Assembly (NCBI RefSeq): GCF_019578655.1
Contig: NC_063260.1
Location: 25,196,888-25,260,887, forward strand
Source: Ricinus communis
Taxonomy: Eukaryota; Streptophyta; Magnoliopsida; Malpighiales; Euphorbiaceae
DNA: 64,000 nucleotides
Direction of reading: 5' to 3'
In this document: piece after piece, positions 1 through 10,929 of the stretch
Numbering within the stretch: the first letter of the stretch is position 1
How the letters are laid out: every line of letters begins with the position of its first letter
Translations under genes and position numbers: made by a program
Notes under the pieces: generated by a model
What the model saw: the letters and a program-made list of their open reading frames with translations, nothing else
Told to the model about the DNA's origin: nothing
Databases searched by the model: none

Positions 1-428
1 TGGATTGAATTTAAGGCTGTAGATTTATCTGACATCGAGAAGAAAAGGGCAAAAAAGGCTTCCTGTATATAATATCATGGAGGTTTTTCGTATTAAGTTA
101 CCCCAAACAGGACTTTCTTTTTGTTCCTTCCTTTCTTTTTGTTCCTTCCTTTCTTTTAAATGTTTCAGTAACATTCTTACTGGACAAGGAAAGATGCTCC
201 GTGCCTAATGTGGACAAATGATGAAATTTAAGTCAGAAATTACTGCATGTTGCAATGCTTCTTGAGAGAAGGATACTTCTAAATATGTCATTGTAACAGT
301 TGAAAACAATACCTCACTAGAAATTAAAGTAGGTGGTAAGTGGAAGGGAACATAAAGTCAAGCGAACACCTTAGCTTTATGATTTTTGAACTTGTTAAAT
401 TTCTTGCTTACTATTTGTGCCACTTCAG

Positions 429-2772
429 GTATGCGTCAAACTCAAGTGGCTTATGTCAAGCATCTCAATTAAAAGTGGCAGATTTATCATATAACTTCTT
501 TGTTGGGAGCATACCTAAATGCTTAAAGTATCTTCCAAGGTACAATTGTGTCTCCTTGTTGTGCTGGGTTTGCTGGCCTTTGTTTATGCTGTAAGCTCAC
601 CTTTTCCTCTGTCATGCAGCACAAGCTTCCAAGGGAACTGCCTCCACAACAAAGATCCTAAACAACGGTCTGCTGCACAATGTGGTGTGTATAGCCAGAT
701 CTTCTTTTTCAGCTTGTTGTCAATTAGCTCTCCAAAATGAGTACAGTTGTTCAAAATCTCGAGGCATTCTTTATATAGTGCGACAGTATTGCCTTCTATT
801 TTAAAGGCTTCATAGTTCAAAAGGGTTCTGTCTTATTGTTTTGATTTGTATTTAATCGGGGGGAATTTGAAAAGTAAATACCAATTGCATGAAATCTTAA
901 TACTTTCCTTATCACCGGATTTGATATTACCAATTGTATCCTTTGCCTGGTCATGACTTAATGCTGACTATAGTAATTGAAAAGGATTTGACCGAAAATA
1001 ATAATAATAAGTATTGAAAAGGATGAGGCGTTCTTTGTAGGTGGTGCACCACCTGCCAGAGCCCATCAAACATTCAACTCTAAGCACCAGCCTGCTGAAG
1101 ATGTATCCAAGCAACATCAGGGAGCATCAAAACCTGCATGGCTTTTGGCTTTGGAAATTGTAACAGGAACCATGGTGGGATCTCTGTTTCTCGTTGCTGT
1201 TTTAACCGCTTTCCAGAGATGCAATAGCAAATCTTCTATAATAATTCCTTGGAAGAAGTCAGCAAGTCAGAATGATCATATGGCAGTATACATAGGTTTT
1301 TGCTTCCTTGCTATCTACCATCACTAGTTTGTCAGTCTTAGAAAAGTTTTAACAGCTATCTTTTAGGAGAATATTTTAATTTTTGTGTTGATTGTATGCA
1401 GACTCTGAGATGTTGAAAGATGTTGCAAGATTCAGCAGACAAGAGCTTGAAGTTGCTTGTGAAGATTTCAGCAATATTATTGGCTCTTGTCCAGATAGTT
1501 TGGTTTATAAAGGCAACATAAAAGGTGGGCCTGAGATTGCTGTTATATCCCTTTGCATTAAAGAAGAACATTGGACAGGGTATCTTGAGCTCTATTTTCA
1601 GAAAGAGGTAATAGTTCTTAATACTGCAAAAAGCCATGAAGCTTTTGCCAAATATATAGGAAATGCTAGTGCTGAGATTTTTAGACTGCAACTACTAAAC
1701 ATTTAATTATAATTTCCATTCAGGTAGCAGATTTGGCTAGATTAGATCATGAGAATACGGGGAAATTACTGGGGTATTGTAGAGAAAGCAATCCATTTAC
1801 GAGAATGCTGGTTTTTGAATATGCATCAAATGGAACATTGTATGAACACCTTCATTGTAAGTCAGGTTTCCCCCTTTGGATATTAGTTGAATGATGTTTT
1901 ATTGCTCAAAGCTGAGCAATCAACCTGACTGCATGCAGATGGAGAAGGTTGCCAGTTATCTTGGACAAGGCGTATGAAAATTATTCTAGGCATTGCTCGT
2001 GGACTCAAATATCTTCACACAGAACTTGATCCACCGTTTACTATATCAGAACTAAATTCTAGTGCTGTGTATCTTACAGAAGACTTTTCTCCTAAGGTAC
2101 ATTTCGTACCTACCCTTTTTCCATACTCACAAGGAATGAAAGAATTTGTATGCTATTATTTGAAACTTAAAACGAAAATAATGGGATCAAATTTCTGTTA
2201 TCCATTTTGCAGGTGGTTGATTTTGAAAGTTGGAAAAGTATAGTTTCAAGATCAGAAAAGAACTCAGGGTCAATAGGCAGCCAAGGTGCAATTTGTGTAC
2301 TTCCAGATTCAATGGAAGGACGTCACCTTGACGTCCAAGGAAATGTATATGCTTTCGGTGTGCTTTTATTGGAAATAATCAGCGGTAGACCACCATACTG
2401 CAAGGAAAAAGGATGCTTGGTAGATTGGGTAAGAAAAATCTGTCTTGCAAGTATAATGATAATAATATATCTGTCTAAAAGGATTGTTTTCTGTATAGGC
2501 AACAAAAATTGACTATTTTAATGCAGGCCAAGGAGTATCTGGAAATGCCAGAAGTAATGTCATATGTGGTGGATCCAGAGTTGAAACATTTCCAATATGA
2601 AGATGTCAAAGTGATATGTGAAGTGGTAAGCTTGTGCATTCATCCAGAACCGAGGAAGCGGCCTTCCATGGAGGAAATAAGCAGAACGCTGGAGAGCAGA
2701 ATTGACACATCAGTGTCGGTTGAATTAAAGGCGTCTTCTTTAGCATGGGCAGAGCTTGCATTGTCGTCGTGA
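429..2772 (+). CDS. LRR receptor-like pseudokinase, At1g63430 type (5' part missing)
   Basis: Eight exons read in one continuous frame: 429-539, 620-684, 1041-1295, 1402-1607, 1724-1856, 1939-2096, 2213-2428 and 2527-2772, all with GT-AG borders, giving 462 residues to a TGA stop. The first exon holds the last leucine-rich repeat (DLSYNFFVGSIPKCL). It is followed by a Cys-containing juxtamembrane spacer (SFQGNC...QC), one hydrophobic transmembrane segment (GSLFLVAVLTAF) and a kinase-like domain. The kinase fold is recognisable (ARGLKYLH, YAFGVLLLEIISGRPPY), but the VAIK lysine position reads AVISL, the HRD catalytic loop is replaced by ISELNSSAVYL, and DFG reads DFE. The At1g63430/MRH1-like family is known for such degenerate kinases, so this is probably a membrane signalling scaffold. 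Signal peptide and upstream LRR exons are not seen; positions 1-428 contain no convincing exon, so they lie upstream of the window. Confidence 0.86.
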
Positions 2773-3694
2773 TTTTAAAACCTTAACACACTGTAAATCA
2801 CATATATATATACAATTTCTAATACTTGAAAGTCTTATTAATTTTTATTTTTTTTGTTATTATCAGAGTTGAGAGTTTAATTTGTTGTTGTGGTTCTTGT
2901 AAATGGTTGTAGGTCGAGGCTAAAAAAAAAAGCAAGTAAGAAAGAAAGGTTCCATTGCATGACAGAGTCTTTGTATTATAACCCAAGTAAAGTTATTAAT
3001 CATTAGTTGGCGATGACAAAAAATTTCACTTCTTTTGGCTAAAGAATATATATTCTCATTATTGCTATTATTTTTGCTGCCACTGTGGATGTTTGGAAGT
3101 TTTTACAGTAGTTAAATAAATCCGCGGCTGGTGCACGTTAGCCCAGTTCATAGGCGTAATCAACTATGTCGTTTTAAGTCCCATAACTTCTGGTTTCTAA
3201 ACGGCGGGGGTCACAGGCGGCCAGGTGTACTACATCTCCTGTCAATAAAACTGAACATTTCAACTTTAAACCTGGTGATCTTGCAACATTAACGACGCGC
3301 CATGAACCTCAACTAAATTCATAATCTAGGACCAACAATCCGCTCAAAATTCTATTTCTTTATCAAGGGAGCACAGAAAATTGAACGGACTCAGAAAAGC
3401 AGAAAGAACCATCAAAGATTTTTGAGCCCACGAATGTCGGGACATTTCTTGTAGTCATCTCCACCACCACCACACAAGTAGGAACACCACCCTAAATAAC
3501 CATATACCAAAATTGAGCTCATTGACGAGCAAACTTACATATATGACAAGTCTTAGGTCCTCACACTAGAACTGAAAAGACAAGTTGCTGTCACTAAGGA
3601 GTAAAGATACTAAACCACTTTCTATTACAGTTGCCCATTCCAAAGTAACATATAAGAAAATTAATTAATAAATTTTTGTGAGGTAAAACTGCCA
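2773..3694. other. Intergenic region between convergent genes
   Basis: This holds the 3' flank of the pseudokinase gene and, on the other strand, the 3' untranslated region of NOB1. A (TA)-rich motif near 2803 and several T-runs could serve 3' end formation. Bases 3424-3500 on the minus strand carry a short open stretch after a TTATTTAG acceptor-like site, discussed under findings. No other gene is visible. Confidence 0.5.
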
Positions 3695-6600
3695 TCAATT
3701 CTTCGGTCGGGAGTAGTGATTGTCATTGGGATTCCTCCTTCCACTGAAAACTGCTAACGCCTTCCTTATCGGTGGCCGGAAAGGAGCTCTTTTATCAGTA
3801 TGGTGGCTGAAGATGTCATCTACAGCAAAGAAGTCATCGCCCTAGATTTCACATTTTAAATACATTAGCTTCAAGTTACTTGAGCATAATAACATATTAT
3901 CAAAAGAGGATATGGCGTGCAAGCAAATTTACTGATGCAAAGCATATCGAAATGATGGAAACAAATGATGAGAAAAGAAATTAAGTGGACCAACCTGTTT
4001 ATTCACTTTCTTCTTTGTCTTGGGGTAAAGAAGCTTTTGCGGGAGTTGATCTTCACGTAGAATGAGATTCTTAGTTATGGCATCCCTTCCTCCTTGTGGT
4101 AAAGGCAGTGAAAACTGCATGGAACAAAATGTTAATGCTTTTAATAATTATTACATGCATTAACACTTGTCTCTTGCTATTAAAGCATATATTGGCAGTT
4201 TAAAATTCTAGTAAAATATTGTCAGTTGTCCTTTAATAATGGACAAACTGCTTGAGCATATGCCTAAGCATGCAAAACAGATATGGAAAAGTTGACATGG
4301 TGAGTCCCATCTCAAGCAGATTGACTTCAGTGACTTAAAACAAAAACAGATGTTCCTTCTATCCCATATTATTTAGAAGCATTTTCTATGGAAAATATGC
4401 ACATTCATGTGCTCTACTATCCAAAATATGATGAAAGGACGAACCCTTGCTCAGATAACCACAAGACAAATGTCAACACAATCAACTCATCAAGTAACAG
4501 ATTCCCCTGGACAAGGCAAACCAAGCAGCAAATACAAGACAACTGTGCTACAGACAAGTATATTCATCAACCTTAAAATATAAATTGAAATCAAAAAACA
4601 AAAGGAACATCAGAAATTCCTGCTACTTTCTCATATAGATTTTTTTCCACTCTTATTTAGTTAGGGCAAACACTTACTTTTGTACCACGCAGACTGATCC
4701 GCGGACGACAGTCTGCTAGAACAATTCCATTCTCACCAACTGTAATAGCTACCTTTCTTAAAGTCCCACCATTTCCACACTTTGGACAAAATATTCTCCC
4801 AATCTCAGCAGTAACAGTATAACATGCATGGCATTTCAATATCCACCTGCAAGTACAAGCATCTAAAACATAAGCAAAGTATCTGCAGTCACCAATTGTA
4901 GAAGAATACAGATCCACTGAAAACAGCAACTTTCTCCTGCACTCGGTTAATTTAATGTATGCTACCACCCCTTTTTTTATGTTCTTTAAATCTTTATTCA
5001 TTCTCTTTTCAGGTGCTCAGGGATGGGGAGGGGCCATTTGCAATGTGCAGGACATAATTTCACCAATTCATTACAAAGATCAACTCCAAAAAGCACTTCA
5101 ACAGAATGTCAAGAAGACAGAGAAAAACCAAGCCTGCATTTGGTTAACTTGCCAAAATTTGCATTCAAATTTCTTTTGCTATTGTGAAAGCAAACGGTAA
5201 TTTTTGGTTAGATAACAAATGACAGGTTGAGAAAGCAGAGAAGTTGATTTTTTCTAATAAGAAAGAAGAAGCTCATTAAGGCAATCAGTTCTTATTTATC
5301 TTCTGGTAAAAAAAAAAGTACTTATTTATCTCAAATAAGAAAAATTCAAATATTTATCAAGAACAATTTACAACTTGTTATATTATAATTACTTCATAGA
5401 AAGATCAAAAGAAAAAATTTAAAAAACAAACTTCTGAAGAAGCAAAAATTTTATTATTTACTGCAATACAATCTTATGTTTAAGCATAAATTTTATACCT
5501 GTGCAGCTGGCGGATTTGCATTCCTCCAGGGGCCAGTAGACGCAATCCCATTTGCAGAAGTACATTCTGCATTGCATAATCACTAGTTACACAAGCTACG
5601 CTGGACTCTGATAAGGATCTAAGCATCCAGCTTTGCTCACTGGCATCATCATCACCATGTGACACATCAACAGTTTCAGTGGTTTCGCTTAAGATGTCCA
5701 AGTGATCTAATTCTCCATTGGCAATATTAGCTTCAAGATCAACATTGGCATTGCTGTCAGCAGAAGCTTCCAGATGCATGTTATCCGTAAACTTAAGCCC
5801 CACTGAAGTGCTGTTCTCTTCTTTCCCTTCTTGAAGAGCCTTCGCTGATTCTTCTTCCAGCCTCATTTTAGTTAGAATTGAACTAAGATCTTCATCATTA
5901 TTCTTCATCTCACTCTCCTCATAAATACCATTTCCAGCATTTACTGATTCTGAACTTTGATGCAACGATGGATCTGGAATAGTAATTTCCTTGATATCGT
6001 TGCTCTCCATATTTTCCCGACTATCTTTTTCAATTAATGCCTCATTATATTCACGTCTAGCTTTCCTTCTAAGAAACCTCCTATGAGTACTTCGACTGAC
6101 AGCAGGCATCCAATCACCAGCATCATCATCAAACTGCCCCTGAGATGCATCAATTCCATCAGCTACCATCTTCTTCCCTTCGATGCTTATCTCTTTTTTC
6201 TTTGGTGGATATCTCCTATGCTTTCTCAAACCATGGTCAACATCTTCGTGATTTTCAGAATGCTCTTCACTTCCAGTCACCACAGCACAATCTTCAGATT
6301 GGTCATCTACAGTGATAGTGTTCAAGCTCATCTCTTTCAAGGGAAGGATCCTCGAACCAGCATTCAATCCATCCCCAGCTTCCTGTTCTAATGCTTCCCA
6401 TTCTTCCAAATTAGGAACATTAGAACCCCAGCCAGGCATATCCTTCTCAGGAAGCCTCTTCACATTAACTGTATGGATAGGAGGAGGAGCATCCCTAATA
6501 TGTTTTGTTCCATGAATCTGCGCCTCTAATGTGTAAGTCAAGGCAAGGAGTTTAAGGTCAACATCTGACAGGGTCTGTAAGTCACCAGTTGCTCTCACAA

Positions 6601-7402
6601 ATTTAATAACTGCCATAAGAAATTAGAATCTGTAAGCAACCAAGCTACTAACTCATCTAGTTCAAATTTAGATAGCATCTGCACAAGCCAAGCAAATAAC
6701 AAACCACTGCAACAGGAGATTAAAAAAAAAACTTAAGTTTAGCCTCTTCAGTCTTTTTCTTATCCTGACATCCTAACTATTTCTACTCTTTCATTTGGAA
6801 ATCAGAATGCAGAAGATACAGTTAAAAAATTGTTGAGGACAATTTTTTCTCTAAAATTTGCATATTCTGTTATGTGAAATCCAATTGCAAATTCCACATA
6901 TTTCAGGATAATTTAGTTTAGTCATGTTCAATTCCATGGAATTCAATTCCTACAATTACAATGAACATTTTTTGTTTCATCCATTCAAATACAGTGGATG
7001 TAATACAAATTACACTAAACCATAACCTCACAACAAAAGAACAAATAAAATAAAGTTACTACCTTTATTCAGAGCATCAGTGGAAGGCTCCAAGGAGTCA
7101 ATAGTGAATGGGACAAATGAAAGGCGGTGACGTGAGACCGGGTCGCGAATCTCGGCTAGAACTTCGGGAACTGTAACAAACTTGTCGGCTAAATTATGGA
7201 GCTTTTCACCGCCTTCAATTACAGCGTTTGCATCGATTACTGCCATTGATATCCCTTTTGATGACTTACAGCTTTCCACGAATATTTGATTTGTCGGGTT
7301 CGGGCTCGGGTTCTGGTTGTTCGGTTGTTGAGGTGGATTCTTTACTATGTTGCTCCAGCATGATGATTGTGCTGACGAGGACGGAGACTGTGAGGTCTCC
7401 AT
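3695..7402 (-). CDS. NOB1: 20S pre-rRNA D-site endonuclease NOB1
   Basis: Five exons on the minus strand: 7402-7063, 6609-5499, 4846-4678, 4114-3995 and 3841-3695. They join in frame to 628 residues (Arabidopsis NOB1 is about 600). The N-terminus is a PIN nuclease domain, with the acidic metal ligand in AVIDANAVIEGG (Asp57) and further acidic residues in TVPEVLAEIRD and TLSDVDLKLLAL. The middle of exon 2 is a long, acidic and lysine-rich, low-complexity linker typical of plant NOB1. Exon 3 encodes the zinc ribbon (CHACYT...CPKC). The C-terminus (KNLILREDQLPQKLL, then RNPNDNHYSR) is the conserved NOB1 tail. The enzyme cleaves 20S pre-rRNA at site D during final maturation of the 40S subunit, bound to its partner PNO1. 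The start is the first ATG of the PIN-containing exon, and an intron follows Asn-Lys. No defect is seen. Confidence 0.95.
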
Positions 7403-7868
7403 TGTTAGGGTTTGTGGAGAAGAGAGATAAGAAAGGGATTGTGGTTTATGGAGTCTATAAAACCCTACAAGGAGGAATTATCAAAGAAGAGGAAGTGAAA
7501 CGGAGCCGTATTATCTCATATAATGGTAAATGTATATGGAGATCCTTGTATTTATGTTTAATTTTAGATTAAGACCTCAGAATTTTTATGTTTGCCTGAT
7601 TGAATGTTAACTTAGCTTACTACATAAAAACCTCTCTACCATGTAATCATTAAAAAAATTTAGTTTTCACTTTAGCTAAGAATAAACTTCATATTTTAGT
7701 AAGTCATAATTCTTTAAGTCACTAGGTGCATGTACATCTTATTTAAGTCTTAAATTCTTTCTTTTTTTAAAAGAATAAGTTCAAATTTTTTATTATTTAT
7801 AATTTAAAAAATAAATTCTCTAGGTCATATTTTAAAAGAATTTATCTTTAACATAGTAACAATTTTAA

Positions 7869-8463
7869 GGGTAAATTACTATGACTCCCCTAAGGTTATG
7901 CGAAGTACACAAATTGACTTCTTATTTTTTAATAATATATTATTACCTCCTTAAAGTTTATTTTAATATACTTTTTCACCTTTTTATCAAAATTTCAAAA
8001 GATATTTCATTAGTCAGAGCATAATAATTTTTAATATTTCAAACTGTCCTTGAATGGAGCACAAAAATTTCGTAGATGCTTTGTTAAGTTTTATAAACAA
8101 TATTAAGTATAATTATATTTAAAACTTATAATTAAATTATCATAATTATAATTTATCTTGGATATATACTAAAAATTTCAAAAATTATTTTTTAAAATTT
8201 TATAAATTTGATATATAGTAATTTTAATATGATGAGAAGGTAAAATAACTTTAATATAGCATAGAGAATCATAGTAATTCATCCTATAAGATTTGATAAC
8301 ATTTTAAGGGTCAATTTGTATTTTGATATTATATTAACAAATTATTTTAATGGAAGGGGAATATATTGAACTAAATTTTAAGGATATCATAGTGTATTAT
8401 TGAAAAATGAGGAATTGATTTGTGTATTTCACTTAACTTTAGGGGGTTGTAGTAATTTATCCA
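7869..8463. mobile_element. Non-autonomous TIR transposon (MITE), probably Mutator-like
   Basis: The left end begins GGGTAAATTACTATGACTCC. The right end, read as reverse complement, begins TGGATAAATTACTACAACCC and keeps matching for some 50 bases (both arms then carry CTAA[G/A]GTTA...ACACAAAT). The element is about 595 bp and has no coding capacity. It is flanked on both sides by AATTTTAA (7861-7868 and 8464-8471), read as an 8-bp target-site duplication. Plant MITEs with GGGTAAATTA ends are commonly assigned to Mutator-like families (9-bp duplications), while an 8-bp duplication would also suit hAT. The family is therefore an inference; the inverted repeat and flanking duplication are seen directly. 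Confidence 0.75.
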
Positions 8464-8691
8464 AATTTTAATCCTAACTTAAGTCAAATATATATTTTTG
8501 AAAAAGATATAAGTATAAAAAAGTACCGTGTAGTTTCACTGTTTTATAATTTTTAATATCTAAACTTTTTTCAAACATACACAGGTATGTGGCGACAGAT
8601 CACAATAAAAAAAATATCTCACCATTAAAAAGTCTTGATTAGTAAGGATTCAACCACATTTACTCTGATCGACTATCATTATCAAGTTGTC

Positions 8692-8849
8692 TGTGTTTGA
8701 TAAAATGAGTTTAAAGTTTAACAATTTATAATGTCATTATTTGAAAGTTAAATCACGGTTTAAGATGTTATTGATCTAATAAGATCGATTTAACAGTCAA
8801 ACAATAATATTTTAAATTATTAAACTCTAAACTCAAATTATCAAATATT
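8692..8849. repeat. Fold-back inverted repeat
   Basis: Two arms of about 70 bp face each other across a short loop. The left arm runs from GTTTGATAAAATGAGTTTAA to TTAAATCACGGTTTA. The right arm, as reverse complement, starts ATATTTGATAATTTGAGTTT and ends near TTAAATCGAT. The arms carry scattered mismatches, so this is an old hairpin-type MITE. No clear target duplication was identified. Confidence 0.6.
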
Positions 8850-9812
8850 AGAAATATAATAATGATGGCTCATTGAAATAAAAATAGCTAAATTATTGTA
8901 ATTGATACTTTTTAATAGTGAAATATTTATTTATAATAATTTTTTTATCACATACCTCTTCTTATCTCAAAAAATACTATACATTCTAAATTATCAAATA
9001 ATAAAACTCTTTAAAAAATATGTATTATGCTACTAAAGATTTAGATTAAAATAAAATAGTTATGTAAAAATGATTTATACAATTGTCTATTTGTTACAGT
9101 TATTATCATATATATTAACCTGTGAATATATAATAATTATCTAGTATGAACATTTTATTATTGAAATTAAACTGTTTTTAAAATTATGTCTAAATCTCTT
9201 TTATTAGTGTAACTTTTTTAACTATGTTGGCCTGATTTCTTAATATATATATATATATAGTTTGGCATGCTCTACTAACTAATTATATTAAAATAGAGTA
9301 TTTGCAATAATTAGAAAAATCATATTAAGTTAGAATAATTTTTATGGTTACATATTTATTAAATTACAACCATATAATAATAATAATAATAAAATTAGTT
9401 TGTAGTAATTTTCAAATTTTAGAACGATTGAAAGCATGCTCAGTAAACTATGTCTGATTAAAAAATGGGTGCCAACAAATCATCCCATTCATGTTAATAA
9501 AAAATACATAGCCTAGTCAGTGATTTAATTAAATTTACAAACCAGTAACTCGATTCATTATATATTGAATTTATTTTTAAAAGTTAGTTACTTAATAAGT
9601 ATACATAGCCTATTTATTTTTTTTTGCAAAGTCTGTTACTTTTATGTAAAGTAATACTAAACGACAGAAACAGCAATTTCAAAATTACAATAAAAATCAG
9701 GAATCATAGACCATTTGCCCGTAAATACATAACTATACAAGCAAATAAAATTACACATTGGTTTCTTAAAAAAAATAAACCATTACATCAAACCTATCCC
9801 AGCTAAAAAAAC

Positions 9813-9816
<4 letters not shown>

Positions 9817-9847
<31 letters not shown>
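9817..9847. repeat. (TA)n microsatellite
   Basis: An uninterrupted TA dinucleotide tract of about 31 bases. Similar shorter tracts lie at 10073-10093, just downstream of the ADF stop codon, and at 11822-11841. Confidence 0.9.
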
Positions 9848-9850
<3 letters not shown>

Positions 9851-10138
9851 ATATATAAAAATGGAACACATTGCAGTGGGATAACGAAATTAAATTCCTA
9901 CCCAGAACGTTTAATTTAGCAACAGAAAACAAATTAAGCCCCCTACCCTCACCAAAATCTACAACCAAATCAAGTGATCTCTAATTCATCTTGTTACCGT
10001 TTTAGAAATGGCAAGTGATGAAAATAAGCCCTCAAAGCATTAGAGATTGAAAGAAGAGTGCATGCATGGTAGTATATATATATATATATATATTGAGCCA
10101 TAGCCCAATTAGTACAGGAAAAAGAAACTTGCAGCTGT

Positions 10139-10929
10139 TTATATAGCTCGAGCTTTAACAATGTCAAAGCTCATCTCACTTGGGTCTGTTGCTTGCAACT
10201 CAACCTGAACTCCATCAAGCTCTCTCCTGAATCTGTCCTTTGAACTCGCGTACAACATTTTACTTCTCACTTTTGATGTATCAGGAGACCTGGGATTAAT
10301 CAAAACCCGACACCCACAAATTAAAAGGAAATTCTTTTCTCAATGAAGATGAATAGCAGATACGGGTGTAAGATTGCATCATTATGGGATGAATGTATTA
10401 CCAGGCAACGAAGAATATTTTGCTTTTCTGGACATTCTCGTTGGTTGTGAAATCCAAATCATAGACAGCATATCGGCATTCATTGGCTGGCAAACTAGCA
10501 GTAAAATCTTCATAACTTTCTTGAGGTTGCCCTAGCTTTTCGACGGTCACTTGCTGAATCTTCTCCTCAATCTTGAACACTATAAACCGGTAGCTTCTTT
10601 TCGCTTTTAATTCTAAGAACTTCAGCTTGCACTCATCATTCACAGCCATTCCAGATGAAGAATTCGCCTATTCCATAAACAAAATCAAAAGAACAGAAAC
10701 AAGAATTTGTTATAACTTTAATATAATTGGATCCTTTTTGTGAACCAGTACACTTCTTTTTCTTTTTTTCTCTCTTTTTGGTTTATAAATGAAATGAAGA
10801 AAACTTATATGATTATTAACTTGGCAAATATTGACATAAAATGCAAATAAGAACATCATGTAAAAAATGCTTGTGTATATCATTACGATACACAAAAGAT
10901 TGTAGAAGAAGGAAACAATAACGTACCAT
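10139..10929 (-). CDS. ADF: Actin-depolymerizing factor (ADF/cofilin)
   Basis: Three exons on the minus strand: 10929-10927, 10667-10402 and 10289-10139, encoding 139 residues, the usual ADF length. The first coding exon is only the ATG, followed at once by a GTACGT donor; this ATG-only exon is characteristic of plant ADF genes. The protein starts [15 protein letters not shown]. It has the ADF-homology core with the nuclear-localisation-like and actin-contact region [11 protein letters not shown], and the long actin-binding helix [18 protein letters not shown]. It ends DIVKARAI. The serine cluster near residue 6 fits the regulatory phosphorylation site of plant ADFs, which blocks actin binding. 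ADFs sever and depolymerise actin filaments in the cytoplasm. The sequence is intact. Confidence 0.95.

Larger units (their letters stand above)
7403..10138. other. AT-rich intergenic region with transposon relics
   Basis: From the NOB1 leader to the ADF stop codon no coding exon can be supported. The stretch is strongly AT-rich and contains a terminal-inverted-repeat element (7869-8463), a fold-back (8692-8849) and (TA)n tracts at 9243-9260, 9817-9847 and 10073-10093. Open frames here are short and composed of low-complexity codons. Confidence 0.6.

Noticed and set aside
6083..6515. Plus-strand open frames inside the NOB1 region
   Set aside because: They lie antisense to the large, clearly coding NOB1 exon 2 and have no domain of their own.
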